A DNA stretch of 37,015 nt from Nitrospirae bacterium JdFR-86. GTDB lineage: Bacteria > Nitrospirota > Thermodesulfovibrionia > Thermodesulfovibrionales > JdFR-86. The stretch lies in contig MTOV01000024.1 in NCBI GenBank assembly GCA_002011815.1, positions 73,943-110,957 on the forward strand, given 5' to 3'. The position numbers were made by a program, and so were the translations under genes. Shown here piece by piece: positions 26,571-33,342 of the stretch. The notes beneath the pieces are model-generated. The model saw only the letters and a program-made list of their open reading frames with translations, was not told the DNA's origin and ran no database searches. Within the stretch, counting starts at the first letter, position 1, and every line of letters starts with the position of its first letter.

Positions 26571-27053
26571 TCAATGTGAAACTTGCCTCCTTTGCTGAGC
26601 CATCGTAACCACAGGACGCGATGAAGCCTTCATCAGCCGACTCAGTATGTTGCCGCTGCGTGTCACATTCGGGCTTAGCAGGACCATATCAATCCTGCTC
26701 TTCTCTTTCAGAAGGTCCTTTACCGCGGAAACCGTATCCATAAGCCCGGTGTGGATGCTTGCCCTGATGCCTGCGCCGTTGCATCTTTCCTGAAGATAGG
26801 CGTGGACAGCAGCAGTGTCTTTGCCTGATCTCGCACTCCCTGACATTACCTGTCTCGCTGTCTCGTGCTCGTTCGCCTCCGCGAAGGTAATTGCGGTCAT
26901 TAAGTCCTCAAACATCTCCCCTATATTCCTTTTATTAATCAAGAGTATCCTCAACTTCTGACCAAGCATGCTTGCAAGGTAAATGGCATAGGAAAGTCCT
27001 TCCTCAAGAGTCTCGTCCATATAGGTAACGAATAATATCTCTTTCTCTTTCAT
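26571..27053 (-). CDS. Divergent universal-stress-like protein, first gene of the sigma-54 operon
   Basis: 160 residues from the ATG at 27053, which has GAGGGGTG at a normal distance upstream; a GTG at 27065 is less favoured. It begins KEKEILFVTYMDETLEEG, a Usp-like Rossmann start, but lacks the ATP-binding glycine loop (the C-terminal end is SRPVVTMAQQRRQ). It is the first gene downstream of the sigma-54 promoter. Role unknown; a Usp-derived regulator or ligand-binding protein. Confidence 0.7.
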   Translation of the reverse strand: MKEKEILFVTYMDETLEEGLSYAIYLASMLGQKLRILLINKRNIGEMFEDLMTAITFAEANEHETARQVMSGSARSGKDTAAVHAYLQERCNGAGIRASIHTGLMDTVSAVKDLLKEKSRIDMVLLSPNVTRSGNILSRLMKASSRPVVTMAQQRRQVSH

Positions 27054-27083
27054 CGCTTTTTTCACCCCTCAGTGACTTAAAGG

Positions 27084-27098
27084 GCAAAAATGGTGCCA
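27084..27098 (-). promoter_or_regulatory. Sigma-54 promoter of the Usp-TauE operon
   Basis: The minus strand reads TGGCAC-CATTT-TTGC, a consensus -24/-12 sigma-54 promoter with GG and GC ten bases apart. Transcription would start near 27072, just before the Shine-Dalgarno of the first Usp gene. The gene directly upstream encodes a sigma-54 activator, which makes the assignment strong. Confidence 0.85.
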
Positions 27099-27152
27099 GA
27101 GATAAGTTGTTGATTTTAAAGGAAATTAAAAAGGTAGGGAGATAAGATGTGT

Positions 27153-27164
27153 TTCAAATTTGAA
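27153..27164. promoter_or_regulatory. Candidate enhancer site for the NtrC-family regulator
   Basis: TTCAAATTTGAA is a perfect 12-bp palindrome, inside the wider GTTTCAAATTTGAAC (27151-27165). Its centre is about 86 bp upstream of the predicted sigma-54 start, a normal activator-binding distance. A similar but imperfect copy lies at 27328-27342 within the regulator's coding end. Confidence 0.5.
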
Positions 27165-27176
27165 CGGAGCTGGACG

Positions 27177-28508
27177 CTACTCGTTCTTAAGCATCCGCCA
27201 GAGACTGGTCCTTGAGATGCCGAGGAGCCTTGCGGCCTCTGCCTTATTGCCTCCCAGCAGCTCAACAACCGACCGCACATACTCTTTGACCAGTTCTTCG
27301 ACAGGCTTGATTTTGTCAGGCTCGAGTGTTTCAATTTGGAACATTTTAATTGTTTGAGGGAGGGAATCAGGCGTAATAAGGGATCCTTTCTCGAGGATAA
27401 TGGCCCGTTCGATGATATTTTCCAGTTCCCGGACGTTTCCGGGAAAACTGTAGTTCTTCAAGATTTCCATAGCCTCTTTCGTAAAGCCGGTGATGTTCTT
27501 CCGGTAATCAGGAAGGTGTTTCTTGAGGAAAAACCTGCTTAATGGCTCAATATCACTTTTCCTTTCCCTGAGAGGCGGGATGTATATTTCCATGACGTTC
27601 AGCCTGTAGTACAGGTCCCGCCTGAACCTGCCGCTGGCTATCATCCCGGCAATGTTCTGGTTTGTCGCTGCAATGAACCTGACATCGACCCTGATAGGCT
27701 TTGTTCCGCCCACGCGGAAAAACTCCTTCTCCTCAATTACCTTTAACAGTTTCGCCTGCAGGCCCGGAGACATCTCGGCTATCTCATCGAGAAAAAGGGA
27801 ACCGGTGTCAGCTATTTCAATAAGCCCTTGCTTCTGTGCAACAGCCCCGGTAAAGGCGCCTTTTTCATGCCCGAACAACTCACTTGCAAGCAGCTCTTCC
27901 GTAAAAGTGGCACAGTTTATAGACAGAAAAGGCTTGTCCTTTCTGGGGCTGGAAAAGTGGATTATTTTCGCCAGCAGGTTTTTGCCCACCCCGCTTTCGC
28001 CTGTGAGAAGCACTGAGCAGTCGGAGTCCTGTATGCTCTGGATTATCTCGATGATATTCTTCATGCTTTCGCTTTCTGCGATAATGGAGATGTCTTTTTG
28101 GATGTTGAGGAAGGTCTTCAAAGCGATATTTTCTCTTTTTAATATCCTCTGGTCATATACTTTATTCACCTTGAGTATCAGCTCGTCCAAGTCAAAGGGT
28201 TTAGGCACATAATCGGACGCCCCTTTCTTCATTGCTTCCACCGCGGAGTTTATGCTCCCGAAGCCGGTTATGACTATCACCTCGGTCTCAGGGGCTATCT
28301 TTTTTACACGGGAGAGAAGTTCAATGCCGTCCATGCCGGGCATCTTTATGTCTGCGATGAGGACGTCATAACTGTCCTTTTCTACCTTCTCAAGCGCATC
28401 GAGGCCATTACCAGTCCCCTCGACCTCATACCCCTCGTTTTGCAGCGCACGCAGGAGATGTTTTCTGGTTATCTCCTCGTCCTCGGCTATAAGAACCTTA
28501 AACGCCAT
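27177..28508 (-). CDS. NtrC-family sigma-54-dependent response regulator
   Basis: 443 residues. The receiver has D10 and phospho-acceptor D53 (YDVLIADIKMPGMDG). The AAA+ domain has Walker A LTGESGVGKNLLAKII, the sigma-54 contact loop HEKGAFTGA, Walker B GSLFLDEIAEM, and the arginine region FRRDLYYRLNV. The C-terminal Fis-type helix-turn-helix is NKAEAARLLGISRTSLWRML. It lies two bases after the sensor kinase gene and about 120 bp before the sigma-54-controlled operon. It would activate sigma-54 RNA polymerase after phosphorylation. Confidence 0.95.
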   Translation of the reverse strand: MAFKVLIAEDEEITRKHLLRALQNEGYEVEGTGNGLDALEKVEKDSYDVLIADIKMPGMDGIELLSRVKKIAPETEVIVITGFGSINSAVEAMKKGASDYVPKPFDLDELILKVNKVYDQRILKRENIALKTFLNIQKDISIIAESESMKNIIEIIQSIQDSDCSVLLTGESGVGKNLLAKIIHFSSPRKDKPFLSINCATFTEELLASELFGHEKGAFTGAVAQKQGLIEIADTGSLFLDEIAEMSPGLQAKLLKVIEEKEFFRVGGTKPIRVDVRFIAATNQNIAGMIASGRFRRDLYYRLNVMEIYIPPLRERKSDIEPLSRFFLKKHLPDYRKNITGFTKEAMEILKNYSFPGNVRELENIIERAIILEKGSLITPDSLPQTIKMFQIETLEPDKIKPVEELVKEYVRSVVELLGGNKAEAARLLGISRTSLWRMLKNE

Positions 28509-28510
28509 AT

Positions 28511-30091
28511 TTACGCGTTTCCTTTCTTTGGCAAGGTAATCTCAAAAGCCGTGCCCACGCCTTCCTCACTTACCACGGATATATTACCATTATGTTTCTT
28601 GATTATATTCAAAACAATCGCAAGTCCCAAGCCAGTGCCTTTTTCCTTTTTAGTGAAAAACGGGTCGAAGATCTTTTCTCTGTCCTCTTCAGACATTCCC
28701 TTGCCGGAGTCTGAGACCCAGATTTTCACACTGTCCTCTTCAGGGACCACCTTTACCACAAGGTCTCCTCCATTTTCCATGGCTGCCACAGCATTGGCAA
28801 ACAGGTTCACAAACACCCTTTCAATCTGCCCGGGGTCAGCATAGAGTGTAACTCCCTGAGGGACTGTGTCTAGAGTAAACCGGATTTTCCCTGTGTCTAC
28901 AGACTTTTTCAGGTGGGCAAAGGCCTCTGTTATAAGGCTGTTCAGTTCGACTTTTTGCAACTGGGGCTCCCGCTCCCTGGCAAATTCAAGGAGGTCTGCA
29001 ACAATTCCCTTAACCCTGACCGTCTGCCCGACGATATCGTCAACAATTTCTCTCATTGAGGGCGAAGCATCGTCGCTGAGCTGTTTCCTAAGCATCTGAA
29101 CGGATATATAAATATTGTTCAGGGGATTGTTCAGCTCATGGGCAATGCCAGAGGCCAGCGTCCCTATAGCGGCCAGTTTCTTGGACTGAAGCAGTTCCTG
29201 GTTTTTCTCGCGGAGTTCCTCTTCCCACTGGGCAAGCTGTTCGTCCATGCGGTTGAATTTTTCAACAAGTATTCCTACCTCATCCTGACTGCTACCTTCC
29301 GGGCGCGGAGCTGGAATATTGGACACATATCTGTTCCCGGTCTTCTCCACCAAATCCATCAGGGTCTTCAGGCGTTTCACCACATCATTGCTGATAAAAA
29401 AGAGCGCTCCGAGGCCAATAACTAAGAAAAGCGGAAAGATCACCAGTATCGCTAACTGCGATATGTGGATGCCTCTTTCGACATTTTCCCTTGCGGACTT
29501 GTCCAGTTTCTTTGAGGCGGTAATAATGCCCTCGCCGTTCTTTCTCAGCAGGTTTATCTCCGAGTCGAGCTTCCTCAGCTTCGTAATGAGTGGATGTCCC
29601 GAAGGCAGTGAAAAAATATCTTCCAGGAACTCCGCAGCGTAAAGCGGCCTGTCAAGGAAGTTTGCCTCAATGAGGGGAAGGAACTTGGCATACGGATCAG
29701 AGGATGCCCTCATGCCCTTGAGTTCATCTGATATCTCCTTCGACAGTCTTTCTATTCGTCTGAACCTCTCTTCATACTCATGAACGAGCTCTCTTAAAGG
29801 GGACGCTTTACCCGGAGCCTTTGCCTGAAGGCTGTTTGCAATGTTTTTCAGCTGATCTAGATAATTATATATCGCCTCCGTTTCTCCTCTAGTTGCAGGA
29901 TAAAGAAAGAAATTTTTTTCGTGTCTTCTGAGTTGAAGGGACTTGCTTCTCACAGTGTCGGTTATCTCAAGAAACCGCATTTCATTTTTGATCTGGACGA
30001 AGTTTACATATTCAAAGGCTGCGAGGATAGCGATAATGAAGGCACTGATGAAAAAACCAAAGATTATTTTCTTCCGTAACGACATTAACAT
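28511..30091 (-). CDS. Membrane sensor histidine kinase, NtrB-like
   Basis: 526 residues. Two membrane helices (about 9-27 and 205-228) flank a periplasmic helical sensor of about 175 residues containing RRHEKNFFLYP, a sequence typical of HBM/four-helix-bundle sensors of small organic ligands. A HAMP-like linker, a HisKA with H318 (IAHELNNPLNN), and a HATPase with VSDSGKGMSEED and GTGLGLAIV follow. It phosphorylates the adjacent regulator. The start may be ATG 30085 rather than 30091, because TATAAT lies 7 nt before it. Ligand unknown. Confidence 0.93.
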   Translation of the reverse strand: MLMSLRKKIIFGFFISAFIIAILAAFEYVNFVQIKNEMRFLEITDTVRSKSLQLRRHEKNFFLYPATRGETEAIYNYLDQLKNIANSLQAKAPGKASPLRELVHEYEERFRRIERLSKEISDELKGMRASSDPYAKFLPLIEANFLDRPLYAAEFLEDIFSLPSGHPLITKLRKLDSEINLLRKNGEGIITASKKLDKSARENVERGIHISQLAILVIFPLFLVIGLGALFFISNDVVKRLKTLMDLVEKTGNRYVSNIPAPRPEGSSQDEVGILVEKFNRMDEQLAQWEEELREKNQELLQSKKLAAIGTLASGIAHELNNPLNNIYISVQMLRKQLSDDASPSMREIVDDIVGQTVRVKGIVADLLEFAREREPQLQKVELNSLITEAFAHLKKSVDTGKIRFTLDTVPQGVTLYADPGQIERVFVNLFANAVAAMENGGDLVVKVVPEEDSVKIWVSDSGKGMSEEDREKIFDPFFTKKEKGTGLGLAIVLNIIKKHNGNISVVSEEGVGTAFEITLPKKGNA

Positions 30092-30164
30092 TATTATATC
30101 TCATTCTTTCGCGGTAATGTTTTAGGTCACGGTTAAACTATCTGTAAAAACGGGAAGGCCTTCG

Positions 30165-30230
30165 GGTATCCTTTTAAACCTGTCGAAAACTCATAAAGGA
30201 AGGAAACCAAAGCCTTATGAAAAGGATACC
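30165..30230. repeat. 66-bp inverted-repeat element
   Basis: GGTATCCTTTT (30165-30175) and AAAAGGATACC (30220-30230) are perfect 11-bp arms. An inner near-pair CATAAAGG/CCTTATG lies at 30192-30199 and 30213-30219. It would form a tall hairpin. Origin and role unknown; it resembles the palindromic elements elsewhere in the window. Confidence 0.6.
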
Positions 30231-30297
30231 ACCGAGCGAGAAAATTCGTAAGGGGCTCAGCAAAACTTTCTGAGATATGTTTTCTTCTTTGTGATGA

Positions 30298-30343
30298 CTC
30301 CAAGGCAGGAAAATAATCCGAAGACAGGGTATTTGTTTTGCCG
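30298..30343. repeat. Dispersed 46-bp repeat, copy 2
   Basis: Matches 16341-16386 with about five or six differences. The stem is partly eroded here: AAATA/TATTT still pairs, but the inner CCT/AGG does not. Suggests an old dispersed element. Confidence 0.6.
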
Positions 30344-30524
30344 AGGGCCTGACAGTTCCGCCAGCTAACCTCTTGATTTTAATGTATTATTCGACCATCT
30401 CTGGGGGTTATATTTTCACGGACATCCCGCACCCGTTCTATCGACATAATTTGAGAAATATACTACTTTCAGATTGAACTATGCAGGCAAGGCTTCTTCC
30501 TGAAACGTTGAGTTCTTAATTCTA

Positions 30525-31484
30525 TTAAAATCTTCCCATCTCTCTAAGAGCAAGATAGGATTCATCGCGGTTACTACGTCTATTTAGCTCATTACTATAT
30601 CTCAATCCAAGAGTTTCTGCATTACACTTAATCCACTCAGAGAATTTAGTTTTACCGGTAGGAGGTGAGTCTGTAAATAACAGGTTGCTCATTAGTCCCT
30701 TTATTTCATCCTGCGTAATTACAACATCTCCAAGAACGATACCAGCCAACTTGCCAAGCAAATAACCTATCTGAGGAGGTATTGAAATAATTGGTCTTGA
30801 TAAGCCAAGAGCGCTGCTTATTTCACGTACTAATTCCTTGTAAGTATACGTTTCAGGTCCGATCGCATCTATAATCCGATTTTTGTATGTCTTACTTGCT
30901 TCAACTGCCAGTTCCGCGAGATCTTCTACATAAATCGGTTGTAACTTATATTCTCCACTTCCGAAGACACCAAAAACAGGAAACTTCCTTAAGAACCAAG
31001 CAATGTTGTTTATTAAAATGTCTTCTTTCCCGAAGATAACAGCAGGTCGTAATATAACGTATGGAATACCGGATTCTATAAGAGCATGCTCTAATATAGC
31101 CTTTCCTCTAAAGTACTCAAATGGAGAATCCTCAGAAGGATTCGTTATGCTTATGTGCACAATTTTTTTAATTCCAGCTCTCTTCGCCGCCTCGAAAAGA
31201 ACAAGCGAGTTTTTTATTGCGTCCGAAAAAGAAAAGTTCTTATGATTGAATCTTACCCAGTAATTATTGAATAAAACAGATGCGCCTTCTAATGAAGATG
31301 TCAACTTATCAATATCATTAAAATTATAAGGATAAGCTTTTACACTTCCATTAAATGGATTGGATCGACCAATAGAATTAGTTAAGGTTCTCACCTCATA
31401 ACCTTCATTTAGTAGTCTAATTGCTATGTATTTTCCGGTATATCCAAATGCTCCTGTAACGACACATATTTCAGAATGTTTCAT
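30525..31484 (-). CDS. NmrA-like NAD(P)-binding SDR protein
   Basis: 319 residues. VVTGAFGYTGKYIAIRLL is the Rossmann glycine motif, and PYVILRPAVIFGKEDI with QPIYVEDLAEL is as in the other atypical SDR at 3176. EYFRGKAILEHAL carries the Y-x3-K pair. Third codon positions are visibly A/T-rich compared with the pst and pho genes, suggesting transfer. GGAGA precedes the ATG. It follows the GbsR/MarR-like regulator by 16 nt, likely as one operon. Substrate unknown. Confidence 0.75.
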   Translation of the reverse strand: MKHSEICVVTGAFGYTGKYIAIRLLNEGYEVRTLTNSIGRSNPFNGSVKAYPYNFNDIDKLTSSLEGASVLFNNYWVRFNHKNFSFSDAIKNSLVLFEAAKRAGIKKIVHISITNPSEDSPFEYFRGKAILEHALIESGIPYVILRPAVIFGKEDILINNIAWFLRKFPVFGVFGSGEYKLQPIYVEDLAELAVEASKTYKNRIIDAIGPETYTYKELVREISSALGLSRPIISIPPQIGYLLGKLAGIVLGDVVITQDEIKGLMSNLLFTDSPPTGKTKFSEWIKCNAETLGLRYSNELNRRSNRDESYLALREMGRF

Positions 31485-31500
31485 TTTGATGTCTCCAAAA

Positions 31501-32025
31501 TTATGCTTTTTTAGTTAGGTCCCAAAAGTTCTTTTTGAGATCTTCGAGTGTTATGAATACACTCACCATCTTATCCATGTTAGCGATGAACTCCTCTAAG
31601 TTCTTTAATCGTTCTTCAGTAAATGCTATATCTGCTGTCTTCGATATTCTCTTTAATTCCTTAGTTTGCTGACGCAATTTCCCTATAGATGATAGTGCTT
31701 GACTGAATTCCTTCTTCTCCCGTTCCCGAAGAACACCGCGAATTATCTTCCAAAAATCAGTTTCGGCTTCGTAATAATCCTTTCTATCTCCCTTAACCCA
31801 TACCCGTTTAACCATATTCCAACGGAGAAGATTGCGTATGTTGATGCTTACATTGCCTTTACTTATGGACAAACTCTCGGCCATCTCCTGAAGTGTCAAG
31901 GGCTTAGACGACAGATACAGCAGGCCGTAGAGTTGACCCATTATTTTGCTAAAACCCCAAAATGATGAAATTCGACCCATAGTTTCAATAACACTTTCGT
32001 GAATCTCAACGATCTTATTACTCAT
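31501..32025 (-). CDS. GbsR/MarR-family transcriptional regulator
   Basis: 174 residues. SSFWGFSKIMGQLYGLLYLS and LTLQEMAESLSISKGNVSIN are the diagnostic N-terminus and helix-turn-helix of GbsR (choline/osmolyte) repressors of the MarR superfamily. The C-terminal half is a long dimerising helix. AGGGGGT lies about eight bases before the ATG. AT-rich like its partner gene. It probably represses itself and the NmrA-like gene; the inducer is unknown. Confidence 0.85.
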   Translation of the reverse strand: MSNKIVEIHESVIETMGRISSFWGFSKIMGQLYGLLYLSSKPLTLQEMAESLSISKGNVSINIRNLLRWNMVKRVWVKGDRKDYYEAETDFWKIIRGVLREREKKEFSQALSSIGKLRQQTKELKRISKTADIAFTEERLKNLEEFIANMDKMVSVFITLEDLKKNFWDLTKKA

Positions 32026-32351
32026 GTGTCTTACCCCCTATTGGTTCCTCTTCCCTTTTGAATTTTCTGATAACCACCAAAAAGGACAAAAGATCAAGCT
32101 GCTCAAAAAATAATGGATTTCTGTCATATCCAACCCTATAATATTAATCGTTTAGAACAATCTAAATATATAATATTATATAAATAACTGCCTGTCGAGT
32201 GCTTTTTGAAGGCAGTTCGTAAACGCTCTGCCCTGTCTGGTTGGCGATGGCGAAGGCAATCGAGAACCTAATGGAAAAGATTGAGGTCTGACTTGCCTTA
32301 TACACAAATTTCTACTATATTAGGTGTATGACATGAAAGGAGGTTATCCAT
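32026..32351. other. Gene-free AT-rich interval with a possible gene remnant
   Basis: The stretch around 32150-32200 is strongly AT-rich. From 32247 a short open stretch encodes MAKAIENLMEKIEV followed by a stop at about 32290. It has no start context and may be a decayed C-terminus. The hairpin CTGCCT/AAGGCAG is near 32190-32217. The vapBC control region begins at 32294. Confidence 0.4.
32294..32329 (+). promoter_or_regulatory. vapBC promoter with flanking operator arms
   Basis: TTGCCT (32294-32299) and TATATT (32316-32321) form a 16-bp-spaced promoter. Inverted arms ATACAC (32300-32305) and GTGTAT (32324-32329) bracket the -10, as expected for VapBC autorepression. AAAGGAGG precedes the vapB ATG. 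Confidence 0.55.
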
Positions 32352-32552
32352 ATGTTAAGAACGAATATCGAACTTGACGAAAAACTCGTAAACGAAGCCA
32401 TGAAGCTCACCCGAAAGAAGACCAAAAAAGAGCTCGTAAATTACGCCCTCAAGGAACTCGTAAGCAAGCTAAAGAGGAAAAGTCTCCTTGAGCTTGAGGG
32501 TAAAGTGAAATGGACTGGCAATCTCGATAAGATGAGGAAGAGCAGGGTATGA
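32352..32552 (+). CDS. vapB: VapB-type antitoxin
   Basis: 66 residues. MLRTNIELDEKLVNEAMKLT is the ribbon-helix-helix DNA-binding start common in VapB (DUF2191-type) antitoxins, followed by a helix (KKTKKELVNYALKELV) and a basic, flexible tail that would wrap the toxin. It binds the operator and neutralises VapC. The vapC ATG overlaps its end (ATGA). Confidence 0.9.
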   Translation: MLRTNIELDEKLVNEAMKLTRKKTKKELVNYALKELVSKLKRKSLLELEGKVKWTGNLDKMRKSRV

Positions 32553-32947
32553 TCCTTGTTGACACCAGCGTCTGGGTTGACTTCCTGAGGGGCACAAACT
32601 CCCCCCAGCGACGGATGCTCCACAGGCTCATCGAAGAAGAGGAGGACATCTCCATCACGGAGATAATCCTTACGGAGATCCTTCAAGGGATAAAGGAAGA
32701 CAGAGATTTCAAGGCGGTGAAGGAGTATCTTCTGGAATTCCCAATCCATAGACCGAAGGGCATCGAGACCTACCTGAAGGCGGCAGATATTTACAGAGAC
32801 TGCAGAAAAAAGGGCAGAACCATAAGGAAAACCGTAGACTGTATTATTGCCGCCATATGCATTGAAAATAGCCTTACTCTCCTTCATAAAGACAGAGACT
32901 TCGACCTCATTGAGGAATGCGCCGGACTCAAGGTACTAAAGGTATAA
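32549..32947 (+). CDS. vapC: VapC-type PIN-domain ribonuclease toxin
   Basis: 132 residues. The PIN acidic residues are present: D5 in MILVDTSVWVDFL, Glu in LTEILQGI, and Asp in KTVDCIIAAIC and HKDRDFDLI. PIN toxins cut tRNA or rRNA when the antitoxin is degraded. It forms a complete pair with the upstream vapB, so is probably functional. Confidence 0.92.
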   Translation: MILVDTSVWVDFLRGTNSPQRRMLHRLIEEEEDISITEIILTEILQGIKEDRDFKAVKEYLLEFPIHRPKGIETYLKAADIYRDCRKKGRTIRKTVDCIIAAICIENSLTLLHKDRDFDLIEECAGLKVLKV

Positions 32948-33342
32948 AAGGTGGCAGGTGTTTTACAATTCTCTTTAATAAGGGTATGGCCCTTTTGCTG
33001 CCTAATTCTTCAAAAGCAAAAATGACTGTTCCCAGAGTGCCCTCAGGCGGTTGGAGAGGTGCCGCCTTTGTTGCCTATTCCCTCTCGAGGGCCTAACGTG
33101 CGGTTCATAAAATCGTATGCGGCTCCTGAAATGGACTTATTGAGAGCTTCCGCTGGAATCACTAAGCCTTCTAATATCATCAGGTTATCAAAGGGCGTGC
33201 AGCTCCCAAATGCAGAAAGCGGTGTTAATTACAACTTCCTTGCCGCCCTCTGGAGCTAGGAAAATGTCCGTGCCGCGATTTATCGCGATATTTCACAACG
33301 CATTTTCCTTCGCCTACGAGAAACTGATAGAGCAAGCCACCA
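32948..33342. other. Gene-free interval between vapC and the GH15 gene
   Basis: No coding frame has a ribosome-binding site or family likeness. A nested palindrome lies at 33258-33309. The rest, including the stretch around 33090-33240, is unassigned. Confidence 0.5.
33258..33309. repeat. Nested palindrome downstream of the GH15 gene
   Basis: Outer arms AGGAAAATG (33258-33266) and CATTTTCCT (33301-33309) pair over 9 bp. The core CGCGAT-TT-ATCGCG (33274-33287) pairs over 6 bp. It lies 34 nt after the GH15 stop in the minus direction and could be a 3' end structure, though no clean U-tract is seen. Confidence 0.5.

Larger units (their letters stand above)
30092..30524. other. Gene-free interval with palindromic repeats
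   Basis: No credible coding frame. The interval holds the kinase promoter end (TATAAT at 30093-30098 on the minus strand), an 11-bp inverted-repeat element at 30165-30230, and the second copy of the 46-bp repeat at 30298-30343. Confidence 0.5.

Noticed and set aside
32247-32292. Short open stretch ending in MAKAIENLMEKIEV
   Set aside because: Too short and without a start signal to call a gene; kept only as a possible remnant.
33091-33097. GCCTAAC resembling an integron attC half-site
   Set aside because: No matching GTTRRRY partner is present within 60-140 bp and no integron integrase or cassette array is visible.
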